Source: Propioniferax innocua
Lineage (GTDB): Bacteria; Actinomycetota; Actinomycetes; Propionibacteriales; Propionibacteriaceae
Direction of reading: 5' to 3'
Length of the DNA stretch: 64,000 nucleotides
Assembly: GCF_006716235.1 (NCBI RefSeq)
Contig: NZ_VFOR01000002.1
Span: 310,001-374,000, forward strand
The notes below the pieces were generated by a model. That model did not search any database, had not been told where the DNA came from, and saw only the letters and a list, made by a program, of their open reading frames with translations. The number at the start of each line of letters is the position of its first letter. Position 1 is the first letter of the stretch. Positions 7,507 to 14,493 of the stretch are shown here, piece after piece. A program made the position numbers and the translations under genes.

Positions 7507-8109
7507 CTATCTCTGCGTTTCACATCTGGAGTGAATGGTTGACACTTCGGCTCGCATGATGTCGAGAGCCCATCCAGGATCCTCATCCGGCGAGCGATGC
7601 ACCAAATGGAATGCGATGCCATCGATGAGCGCGTGGAGTCGCTGAGCGGATGCGCGCATGTCCGTTGATTCACGAGAACAGCCCGACAGCAACTCGACCA
7701 AGCGGAGCATGACTTCCTGCAGCTGCCGATGAGCTTCGTCCTTGATTGCCACAAGTTCAGGCAGCGCCGCAGCCTCAGCTGCGAGCGCCAGGTCCACTTC
7801 CATCTCCGCCCGCGAGTCCGCGGACAACGGAAGCAACTGCTCAATGACGTTGAGGGCATACTGCTCTGGGTCATCCGTCGACGACACCGCGAGCACTCGC
7901 TCAGTCGCTCGTCGCAGCATCAGCTCAGAGGAGAACTGCATCAACTCGGCGCGGGTTGGGAATACGTGCCGGAGCGATCCAACCACCACCCCGGCTTGAT
8001 CAGCAACACTGCGAACCGACACGGCGGAGATGCCCCTATCCAAGATCACCTGCCACACCGCCTCGGCCAGCTGTTCCTTCCTCGCATCAACATCAAGCCG
8101 CCGGGCCAC
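7507..8109 (-). CDS. TetR/AcrR-family repressor
   Basis: About 200 residues. The N-terminal HTH is KEQLAEAVWQVILDRGISAVSVRSVADQAGVVVGSLRHVFPTRAELM (given as family pattern: helix, turn, recognition helix ending in the Phe of the TetR signature). The rest is a helical ligand domain. I take GTG at 8109; TTG at 8118 is the alternative. Divergent from the MmpS-like/GAP genes, with two near-identical palindromes in the gap, so it very likely represses both directions. Confidence 0.88.
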   Translation of the reverse strand: MARRLDVDARKEQLAEAVWQVILDRGISAVSVRSVADQAGVVVGSLRHVFPTRAELMQFSSELMLRRATERVLAVSSTDDPEQYALNVIEQLLPLSADSRAEMEVDLALAAEAAALPELVAIKDEAHRQLQEVMLRLVELLSGCSRESTDMRASAQRLHALIDGIAFHLVHRSPDEDPGWALDIMRAEVSTIHSRCETQR

Positions 8110-8119
8110 AAGCCACAAT

Positions 8120-8166
8120 CTAGCACGGTTGTGCTAGGTTCGCTTTGTAGCACACCTGTGCTACAA
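8120..8166. promoter_or_regulatory. Two tandem TetR-type operators
   Basis: First site CTAGCACGGTTGTGCTAG (8120-8137): 7-bp arms CTAGCAC/GTGCTAG with a 4-base spacer. Second site 8145-8166: 9-bp arms TTGTAGCAC/GTGCTACAA with spacer ACCT. Both share TAGCAC-N4-GTGCTA and lie eight bases apart between the divergent tetR and lipoprotein genes. Confidence 0.8.
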
Positions 8167-8179
8167 GGAAGGAGTCGGA

Positions 8180-8662
8180 ATGCCCGCAGCAGAGAAGCAG
8201 GCCCTCATAGCTTCTGCGCTCTTGGCCGTTGTGGTTGTCGCGCTGAGCGGATGCGGTGTCGTCCAGGACACGATCGACGGGATGACCGAGCCGAGCGCCA
8301 CCAGCCAGCCATCGAGACCGAGCCCACCCCGGCCCGAGGAAACGGACGGGCTCACCGTGACGATCACCGTGGAGAGCGACGCCGAGACCTCTGGCGAGCT
8401 GACTGTGGACGTTGACTCCCCTAGGGGCGGTCAGAGCCTTCGCAAGAAGTCCGTCCCCTTGCCCTTCAAGCGGGAATACACCGTGGCTACGGACTCAATG
8501 TTCCCGCTACGCGCCACACACGTCGAGGTCGTAGCCGACCCTGCCGCAAGCTACATCGAATGCAGCATCAGCACAGGCGGCCAAGTCGTCGCCAGCCACC
8601 GGGCCGAAGGAAGTTCAGCCACAGCCACGTGTGATCGCAGCCTGCGGCTCGGAGCATCGTGA
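8180..8662 (+). CDS. MmpS-like lipoprotein
   Basis: A 160-residue exported lipoprotein: signal segment ALIASALLAVVVVALSGC with lipobox LSGC, then a Pro/Ser-rich linker (PSATSQPSRPSPPRPEET) and a beta-rich domain. The domain pattern VPLPFKREYTV, FPLRATHVEVVADPAASYIECSI, GGQVVASHRAEG, ATC resembles the immunoglobulin-like domain of mycobacterial MmpS proteins, including the paired cysteines. Good ribosome site GGAAGGAG. It overlaps the next gene (GTGATG), forming a two-gene operon under the TetR operators. Confidence 0.7.
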   Translation: MPAAEKQALIASALLAVVVVALSGCGVVQDTIDGMTEPSATSQPSRPSPPRPEETDGLTVTITVESDAETSGELTVDVDSPRGGQSLRKKSVPLPFKREYTVATDSMFPLRATHVEVVADPAASYIECSISTGGQVVASHRAEGSSATATCDRSLRLGAS

Positions 8663-9396
8663 TGATTGAAACCTTCGGAACTCTCGCCATCCTCGCTCTC
8701 ATCGACTCAACCAGTTTCGGCACCCTCCTCATCCCAATCTGGCTGCTGATGACACCGGGGCGACTGCGAATCGGGCGCGTCCTGCTGTATCTGGGCGTTG
8801 TCGCCAGCACCTACTTCGTCATCGGTCTGGCGCTGATGTTCGGGACGAGTACGTTGCTCGCATCCCAGACTCACGTCCAGGACACCGAGGGTTTCCGCAT
8901 CGCACAACTCTCTACAGGGATCGTGTTGCTGATCATCAGCCAGCTCATGGACACGAAGAAGGCTCGCGCGAAGGCTGCCGAGCGCGCCGTTCATGAAGAC
9001 GGCAAGATCCTGACATGGCGCACTCGAATCATGGGAGGCGACGCATCGTCCGGCTCGATGACTACGCTGCTCGGGATAGCCTTCACCGCCGTCCTCATCG
9101 AAGCAGCAACAATGCTGCCTTATCTCGCGGGCATCGGCATCATCACCGTACAAGGCCCTGGCTGGCCCCTCGACGGGCTACTCCTGCTGGGGTATTGCCT
9201 TGCGATGACTCTTCCAGCTCTCCTCCTTTCTGGGGGAAGGCTTGTCGCTCACTCTGCACTTGAAATACCGTTGACAAGACTTGACAGCTGGCTCACAAGA
9301 AACGCACAGGCCACAACCGCGTGGGTCATCGGAGTCGTCGGCTTCATTCTCGCCGCACAAGCAGCCCATGGCCTCTGGTTCTCTGGCCCGAGGTGA
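8659..9396 (+). CDS. GAP/Sap-family membrane protein (LysE-like)
   Basis: A 245-residue membrane protein with about six hydrophobic segments, opening FGTLAILALIDSTSFGTLLIPIWLLM, the signature start of the GAP/Sap family known from mycobacterial glycopeptidolipid and sulfolipid export. A charged central loop (DTKKARAKAAERAVHEDGK) separates the two halves, as is usual there. The coupled MmpS-like lipoprotein upstream strengthens the parallel with mycobacterial mmpS-gap loci, but no mmpL is present. Starts at GTG 8659 or ATG 8662. Confidence 0.8.
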   Translation: MMIETFGTLAILALIDSTSFGTLLIPIWLLMTPGRLRIGRVLLYLGVVASTYFVIGLALMFGTSTLLASQTHVQDTEGFRIAQLSTGIVLLIISQLMDTKKARAKAAERAVHEDGKILTWRTRIMGGDASSGSMTTLLGIAFTAVLIEAATMLPYLAGIGIITVQGPGWPLDGLLLLGYCLAMTLPALLLSGGRLVAHSALEIPLTRLDSWLTRNAQATTAWVIGVVGFILAAQAAHGLWFSGPR

Positions 9397-9441
9397 CGGT
9401 GTTGCCTGTTGTCCTGCCGTGAAGATCCCCGGCTTGCGCTC

Positions 9442-9487
9442 CTATACGTTGAACCTGAGCTCGACCGAGTTCCGGCACGTAGAACCA
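9442..9487 (-). repeat. ychF-terminus repeat, copy 6 (hybrid type 2/1)
   Basis: Minus strand reads Arg-Asn-Ser-Val-Glu-Leu-Arg-Phe-Asn-Val-stop. Left arm CTGAGCTC is the type 2 variant and right arm GAGTTCCG is type 1, with centre GACC, so the two arms no longer match fully. It is the mirror image of the hybrid in copy 9. Confidence 0.85.
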
Positions 9488-9500
9488 TCTGCGCGATCGC

Positions 9501-10773
9501 TCAGACAGGCACAGGCGTCCAGAGCCGGTCGATGGGCATCACGTGCAACCGTTCCTCGTAGGTGTAGGAACGAGTACCGGTCGTCAACATGACGCCGCCG
9601 ATGAACCTTTCCCCCAGCAGGTCGCGAAGCTGCGCCAGCCCGCGGAAGTCCTTGCCCGGGGCCCGCTCGCTGGCCTTGACCTCGAACGCGACGACTCTGC
9701 CATCGTCGTACTCGACGACGAGGTCGACCTCAGCCCCGTCGCTCGTACGCCAGTGCCCGAGCGTGACGGGATCATCGAGCCAGGACGCCTGCTTGCGCAG
9801 CTCCCCGACGACGAAGGTCTCCAGCAGGTGCCCGAAGTCGGTGAGCGACGTCGGGTCGATGCCGGTGACCTTCTCCGGCGTGAGCCGGAGCAGTCGGGCA
9901 GCCAGCCCGGAGTCGACGACGTGGACTTTCGGCTTCGCGCTCACCCGCGAGCGGAGGCTCTTGCCCCACGCGGGGAGACGCACAGCCAGGAACAGGTCCT
10001 CGAGGAGCCGGAGATGGCTCTCCGTCGTCTCCCGGTTGGTCCCCACCTTCTCCGCCGTCGCTGCCACGTTCAACAGTTGACCGGCCTGCGCCGCGATGTG
10101 CCCCAAGAGGCCGGCCAACGCCTGACGCTCGCGGATCCTGCTGAGCTCGACGGCATCGCGCTCGACGGACGCTCGCACGAAGTCATCGAACCAGCGAGCT
10201 CTGGCTGAGACTGACCGACGCAGGGCGAGAGGCATCCCCCGGAGCACACGCGGTCGACATACTCGGGCCGCGTCGTTCTTGACGACGGGACAGCGCTGAC
10301 GACGGCGTCGGCATCACCCGCGAGCACTTCGAGCAGGTTCTCCCGCACTCCCCCGAGTTCCCCTTGGGAGAACGGCCAGATGACGAGCGAATGGAGTCGA
10401 CCTGTCAGCGCCTGTGCTGTCGCCGGCAGAGCGTCCTGCCTCGTCGAGCCCGTGATGATCGCCGTTCCCGGGAGGCTCCCCTCGCGGTTCAGTCGAGCCT
10501 TGAGCGCATCGAGGATGCCTGGCACCCACTGGTACTCATCGACGCAGATCGGGGCCCTGCACGCACCGAAGCGGCCAGGTTCCCCTGGATCGCCTCACGC
10601 ACTTCAACATCATCGAGGTCGATCACCGAGCCGCCTACTGCCTCAGCGAAGCCGCGGAGCACCGTCGATTTTCCCGCCGACCGTGGACCGTGCAGCGCGA
10701 TCACCGGCTCGGTGCGCACCTGTTCGGCCAACAGATCACTGACACGGCGGGGAACGAGGCCATCGAGCTGCAT
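9501..10773 (-). pseudogene. AAA ATPase with DUF4143 domain, two frameshifts
   Basis: Encodes the AAA_14-DUF4143 type of ATPase in three frames. The N-terminus (from ATG 10773) has Walker A ALHGPRSAGKSTVL and IDLDDVEVREAIQGN. A one-base loss in a GGGCCCC run near 10558 shifts to the frame with ICVDEYQWVPGILDALKARLNREG and TAIITGSTRQD. A second one-base loss in a G5 run near 10237 shifts to the frame with MPLALRRSVSARARWFDDFV and the DUF4143 nuclease-like end LLETFVVGELRKQ and GAEVDLVVEYDDGRVVAFEVKAS. Adding one base at each run restores a protein of about 423 residues. Either decay or sequencing error. Confidence 0.85.
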
Positions 10774-10804
10774 GCTGTCGCCCTAGCAGGATCAACCATG
10801 CAAA

Positions 10805-10898
10805 CCCAACAAACGTGAGCGTCTTAATCCAGCACATGTGAGTCCGCTGATCCGGCAAATATGAGCATCTTCGGTCGGCAAACATGAGCGCGTGAGCC
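10805..10898 (-). repeat. Four imperfect 23-24 bp direct repeats before the ATPase
   Basis: Reading forward, units begin near 10805, 10829, 10852 and 10876 and share a core like GGCAAATATGAGC (variants AACAAACGTGAGC, AGCACATGTGAGT, GGCAAACATGAGC). They end about 30 bases upstream of the ATPase start. Regular spacing near two helical turns suggests a multi-site regulatory region. The stretch 10774-11101 otherwise holds only repeat copy 7. Confidence 0.6.
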
Positions 10899-11017
10899 CC
10901 GACCGGACTGCCGGGCAACATGCGACAACAACTACCACGCCCTCACACGAGGACCGGGCTTGACCTGGCCGAACAGGCGAAACCCGCCGCAGCAGCGATT
11001 GCCCCCACGAGCCAGGT

Positions 11018-11063
11018 TCAGACATTGAACCTGAATTCCACCGGGTTCAGGTGGGTACGTACA
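11018..11063 (-). repeat. ychF-terminus repeat, copy 7 (symmetric type 2)
   Basis: Minus strand reads Leu-Asn-Pro-Val-Glu-Phe-Arg-Phe-Asn-Val-stop. Arms CTGAATTC and GGGTTCAG flank CACC. Compared with type 1 the G-C pair in the arm has become T-A on both sides. A second inverted repeat, CAGGTTCA/TGAACCTG (11013-11033), overlaps its left edge. Confidence 0.85.
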
Positions 11064-11101
11064 TCACGGGTTCAGGGACTTACCAGCCTCTCGCCCCGAG
11101 G

Positions 11102-12076
11102 TCATCCACCAGCCGCTACACATTTGCGCAGCGCGACCTCTTCCTCGTCACTGAGCCCTGCCGGCCTCTCTCCCAGCCGCTCTTGCTCGTACCGCAGAGC
11201 CGACGCCAGCGTCTCCCTCAACGGGCGAACCTGCAGGCCGGCTTCACAGGCCGCCGCGCAGTCGAGCAGCGCGACGTTGCGCCATGGCTCGCCGGGCACC
11301 CACAGAGGCAGTGACTTCGGCCCCATCCAAGGGCTCACTCCGCACGCGAGAAGCTGCTCATCGGTGAGAGGTCGCGCCGTCGCCTGCGATCCAGTGAGCT
11401 CGCGGGAGATCGTGAACACATCCGCCAAGGTGGTGGCGTGGCCAGTCGCGTTGAAGGCCCCCTTCCTACCGTCCTCTGCAGATCTGACGATCCAATCAGC
11501 CAGATCCTCCGCATCGATCATGGCGATCGGGAAGGTCGGGTCCGGAACGATCACGTCCCCGCCGGTGGGGTGAGCGAACCGCCACGGGTAGTAGCCGCTA
11601 CGTGCGGTCTCGTCGCCATAGCCTGCGATCAGGCCGGGACGCACGACCAGCACCGGCCCCTCGACAGCACGGTACGCCGCCTCGCAAGCGGACTTGGCGG
11701 CCGGATACTGCTCCATGCTCTCCATGCAGTCGACATCGAGCGGATCGACCACGGGATCGAACTCGACAGAGACGCTCCCCTGATCCGCGTACACGCTGCT
11801 CGAGGACACCAACACCCGGTGCTCAGCATCCAGCTTCTCAACCGCGTCGCGCGCATGCTTCGGGTGACTCGTCAGATCGACGACACTGCCCCAGGACCGC
11901 ATGGCGACTTTATCGTAGGCATCTTCGCGGTCACGATCCGAGACAACGAACTCAACCCCAACAGGCGGTTCCCCCGTTCCCCGAGCAAGACACGTGACGC
12001 GGTGACCCCGCTCTAGCGCAACACGCGCGATGTGTCGCCCGAGAAACCCCGTACCGCCCAGCAGCAAGATATCCAT
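11102..12076 (-). CDS. NAD-dependent epimerase/dehydratase family protein
   Basis: A 324-residue extended short-chain dehydrogenase. The dinucleotide motif MDILLLGGTGFLGRHIA opens the protein and fixes the start at 12076. It also has VVDLTSHPKHARD, VLVSSSSVYADQG, and a Tyr-x3-Lys catalytic pair YPAAKSACE. The tail (LTDEQLLACGVSPWMGPKSLPLWVP) suits a substrate cap as in sugar or isoflavone-type reductases; the substrate is unknown. It lies 95 bases downstream of the second higBA pair and is probably its passenger, parallel to the methyltransferase behind the first pair. Confidence 0.82.
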   Translation of the reverse strand: MDILLLGGTGFLGRHIARVALERGHRVTCLARGTGEPPVGVEFVVSDRDREDAYDKVAMRSWGSVVDLTSHPKHARDAVEKLDAEHRVLVSSSSVYADQGSVSVEFDPVVDPLDVDCMESMEQYPAAKSACEAAYRAVEGPVLVVRPGLIAGYGDETARSGYYPWRFAHPTGGDVIVPDPTFPIAMIDAEDLADWIVRSAEDGRKGAFNATGHATTLADVFTISRELTGSQATARPLTDEQLLACGVSPWMGPKSLPLWVPGEPWRNVALLDCAAACEAGLQVRPLRETLASALRYEQERLGERPAGLSDEEEVALRKCVAAGG

Positions 12077-12171
12077 GCCGGCAGCCTTGCATGACGATGC
12101 CTGCCAACGCGATACCGCTCTCGCGTTGCGCGAGCCGACGACAGGAAGCGAAGGGGCGCCCAGTGACGCCA

Positions 12172-12471
12172 TCACGCGATCTGCAGGGGCTTGATCTCGG
12201 CCACCTGACCAGCAACGCGTTCCTCCGCGATTTCCAGCTCATACCGGCTCTGCAGATTGAGCCAGAACTGCGGCTCCATCCCGAAGTAGCGCCCCAGCCG
12301 CAGCGCCGTGTCAGCAGTGATCGCCCGCTTGCCGTGCACGATCTCGTTGATCCGTCGCGGCGGGACACCGATGGACACGGCGAGCTTGTGCTGCGTGATG
12401 CCGAATCCCTCGATGAAGTCCTCCATCAGGACTTCGCCAGGATGGATCGGCGCGTAGAGCTTCTCAGTCAT
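12172..12471 (-). CDS. higA: HigA-family antitoxin (second higBA module)
   Basis: A 99-residue XRE-type antitoxin, MTEKLYAPIHPGEVLMEDFI, then GITQHKLAVSIGVPPRRINE and ITADTALRLGRYFGMEPQFW. Closely similar to the HigA at 6063-6359 over the whole length, so the two modules are paralogous or were acquired from related sources. It follows its toxin by eight bases and presumably represses the promoter at 12797-12811. Confidence 0.92.
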   Translation of the reverse strand: MTEKLYAPIHPGEVLMEDFIEGFGITQHKLAVSIGVPPRRINEIVHGKRAITADTALRLGRYFGMEPQFWLNLQSRYELEIAEERVAGQVAEIKPLQIA

Positions 12472-12479
12472 GGTGCACC

Positions 12480-12764
12480 TCAGTGGTAGTCCTCGATGAT
12501 CACGTTCTCCGGGCCAGCGTCGGTCCACACGAAGCAGATCCGCCACTGGTCGTTGATCCGGATGCTGTGCTGACCCTTGCGGTCGCCCTTCAGCGCTTCC
12601 AACCGGTTCCCCGGAGGGACCCGAAGCGAATTGAGGGACACCGCAGCGTCCAGCTGATGCAGCTTCCGGTTCGCCGTCTTGTGGATTCTCGGATCGATCC
12701 GCGGCACCCGCTCACGTAGCCACACAAGCTCCGTGTCACGGTCACCGAAGGATTTGATCACCAC
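12480..12764 (-). CDS. higB: HigB-family mRNA-interferase toxin (second module)
   Basis: A 94-residue toxin: FGDRDTELVWLRERVPRIDP, LRVPPGNRLEALKGDRKGQH, and the active strand SIRINDQWRICFVWTDAGPENVIIEDYH. The middle and C-terminal thirds are nearly identical to the first HigB, while the N-terminal 40 residues diverge. Starts at ATG 12764, 32 bases downstream of the palindromic operator. Confidence 0.92.
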   Translation of the reverse strand: MVIKSFGDRDTELVWLRERVPRIDPRIHKTANRKLHQLDAAVSLNSLRVPPGNRLEALKGDRKGQHSIRINDQWRICFVWTDAGPENVIIEDYH

Positions 12765-12796
12765 TCAAGAGTGCCAGACATGACGCAACGCATCAA

Positions 12797-12811
12797 TAAC
12801 GCTATACGTTA
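12797..12811 (-). promoter_or_regulatory. Probable HigA operator, second module
   Basis: TAACG-CTATA-CGTTA has the same arms and spacing as the element before the first higB (6664-6678). Conservation between two modules whose surroundings otherwise differ supports a protein-binding role. It overlaps repeat copy 8. Confidence 0.65.
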
Positions 12812-12850
12812 AATCGTAATTTTAGCCGCATTTCGGTGAATAAAGCCATC
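12802..12850 (-). repeat. ychF-terminus repeat, copy 8 (AT-shifted)
   Basis: Minus strand still ends Leu-Lys-Leu-Arg-Phe-Asn-Val-stop, but the core has drifted to CGTAATTT/GCATTTCG around TAGC. It is distinctly richer in A/T than the other copies. The drift may reflect use as the higBA promoter. Confidence 0.7.
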
Positions 12851-12882
12851 GGTGGGCGACGCAGGCCGACGCTGCGGGGCAG

Positions 12883-13228
12883 TCAGCCGTCAGCAGCGTG
12901 CGCCCGCAGCGCCTCGGCAAGCGGCGGGAGATGAGCCTCCACGACATCGCGGACGACATCGATGTCGACCCCGAAGTACTGGTGGACCAGGATGTTCCGG
13001 AACCCACGGATCTGCGGCCATGGCATGCTTGGATGCGCAGCGGTGATCGATTCGGGCAGATGTTTCGCGGCCTCCCCCGACGATCTGGAGATTCCGCTCG
13101 AGGGCGTCTTCGGCCATGGAGACGATGTCGGCGTCATGCTGGTGCTGAGCGAGGAGCTCCACGTAGCGGGTGGATCGAGAGATCGCTTCCAGGATGTCTG
13201 CCACCCGGTCGCCCGCCGAACGGCTCAC
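12883..13228 (-). pseudogene. hepT: HepT-type HEPN ribonuclease toxin, frameshifted
   Basis: DUF86/HepT protein in two frames. The GTG start at 13228 gives SAGDRVADILEAISRSTRYV up to ALERNLQIVG. One extra G in the GGGGG run near 13078 breaks the frame, which resumes as GEAAKHLPESI, WPQIRGFRNILVHQYFGVD and ends at 12883. The HEPN catalytic motif R-x4-H-x-Y (RNILVHQY) is intact in the second frame. Removing one G restores a protein of about 114 residues. It overlaps the mntA stop by four bases (GTGA). As read, full-length toxin would not be made. Confidence 0.85.
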
Positions 13229-13554
13229 AACGGCACCGCGTCGTCCAGCGCCGTCTGCGAGACCTGCCGCTTCAGCAGCTGCACCGGAAAGACGTCCACC
13301 GTATCGGTTCCGAGGAGCAGCCGGACTTCTTCCATGAGGCCAGAGGCACGCATCAGCAGATTGCCGTCTGCAGGGCCCATCTCCACCAGGATGTCGATAT
13401 CGCTGCCAACATGCGCGTCGCCCCGAGCCACGGAGCCGAACAGCATCGGGTTCGTCGCACCGTACTTCGCAAGCAGACGCTCAAGATCATCGCGGCGCGA
13501 CTCGATGAGCTCACGCATGGCGAGAGTTTCCGACGTCGCAGCGTTGGGGGCCAT
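13225..13554 (-). CDS. mntA: MntA-type nucleotidyltransferase antitoxin
   Basis: A 109-residue minimal nucleotidyltransferase with the polymerase-beta motif GSVARGDAHVGSDIDILV (Gly40-Ser41, Asp52 and Asp54) that in MntA AMPylates the HepT toxin and silences it. Coupled to hepT by GTGA overlap, the standard order for this system. Start at ATG 13554; ATG 13518 is possible but has no ribosome site. The module lies between repeat copies 8 and 9, its start 45 bases after the ychF-like stop of copy 9. Confidence 0.88.
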   Translation of the reverse strand: MAPNAATSETLAMRELIESRRDDLERLLAKYGATNPMLFGSVARGDAHVGSDIDILVEMGPADGNLLMRASGLMEEVRLLLGTDTVDVFPVQLLKRQVSQTALDDAVPL

Positions 13555-13598
13555 GCCCCTAGCGTACTCGGGCACGCCCCTCACACCATGGACGACCC

Positions 13599-13644
13599 TC
13601 AGACGTTGAAACGGAACTCCACCGGGTTCAGGCACGTACCAACC
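13599..13644 (-). repeat. ychF-terminus repeat, copy 9 (hybrid type 1/2)
   Basis: Minus strand reads Leu-Asn-Pro-Val-Glu-Phe-Arg-Phe-Asn-Val-stop. Left arm CGGAACTC is type 1 and right arm GGGTTCAG is type 2, centre CACC. It is the reciprocal of the combination in copy 6. Confidence 0.85.
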
Positions 13645-13718
13645 TCTAGGACGCACGCCCGCAGGCACGGATTCGCCGGCTTCGGCGTGGCTTGCTCTCC
13701 GATTGATAGCGTCAAGAC

Positions 13719-14462
13719 ATGATCACCGCCGCACTCCGACAGCTTATGGAGACCGCCGCTGCCCATGCGCAGCGGTGCAACGATGACAACGACCACACAG
13801 TCGCCGCCGCCTTGCTGACAAGGTCAGGTCAGACCGTACTTGGCTTGAACGCCTTCCATTTCCTCGGCGGTCCATGCGGCGAAATCTCCGCACTGGCCAA
13901 CCACGCGGCCACATGCCCCGATGACCCCATTGTCACCGTGGTCGCGGTATACGGCCCGACAGGCCAAGTGATTTCTCCGTGCGGAAAGTGTCGTCAAGTG
14001 CTGTTCGATATCGACCCCGCCATCCAATGCATTGTCCGCGGCAGCAACGGGCTCGAAGCGCTGTGCGTCTCCGACCTGCTTCCTCACGCCTATGACTGGA
14101 GCGCCATGGAACTCCCACAAAAGGTCTTCATGTGGGAAGGCTACGAGCCGGCCATCAGAGATGGGTCCAAGCGCCAGACCATCCGCGTCGACGATCCCTT
14201 CCGACCTGGGCCAGCACAGCTCGTCTTCGAAAAGGAGAGCGGCGAGGTCACTACCGTCGACGCGAAGGTCACCTCCGTGATTTCCACACGCCGTTGCGAC
14301 CTCACCGAGGAACAAGCACAGCGTGACGGCTTCGCCTCATTGACCGAGCTGCACAAAGCCCTCGACATGCACTATCCCGGTCTCGAAATGGAAGACAGCA
14401 TCGACGTCGTGACTTTCGAATTGAGCAGTGCCGCAGAATGCGACTCCAACCCCAGAGGTTAG
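13719..14462 (+). CDS. Cytidine deaminase-like / ASCH domain fusion
   Basis: A 247-residue two-domain protein. Residues 1-130 are a cytidine/blasticidin-deaminase fold: the zinc-site half GGPCGEISALANHA (Cys and catalytic Glu) and PCGKCRQVLFD (two more Cys ligands). Residues about 135-235 form an ASCH domain, recognised by YEPAIRDGSKRQTIRVDDPF, an Arg-rich strand TSVISTRRCDLTEEQAQRDGF and EDSIDVVTFEL. ASCH domains bind RNA or modified nucleosides, so a role in clearing or editing modified cytidines, possibly in phage defence, is an inference. The stop codon lies inside repeat copy 10. Confidence 0.8.
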   Translation: MITAALRQLMETAAAHAQRCNDDNDHTVAAALLTRSGQTVLGLNAFHFLGGPCGEISALANHAATCPDDPIVTVVAVYGPTGQVISPCGKCRQVLFDIDPAIQCIVRGSNGLEALCVSDLLPHAYDWSAMELPQKVFMWEGYEPAIRDGSKRQTIRVDDPFRPGPAQLVFEKESGEVTTVDAKVTSVISTRRCDLTEEQAQRDGFASLTELHKALDMHYPGLEMEDSIDVVTFELSSAAECDSNPRG

Positions 14463-14491
14463 TTATTGAAGCGGAATTCGACCACGTCTTC
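14459..14491 (-). repeat. ychF-terminus repeat, copy 10
   Basis: Minus strand reads Glu-Asp-Val-Val-Glu-Phe-Arg-Phe-Asn-Asn-stop, native-type with one changed codon. It overlaps the stop codon of the deaminase gene and starts three bases before the end of the zinc-ribbon gene cassette. Confidence 0.8.
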
Positions 14492-14493
14492 GT

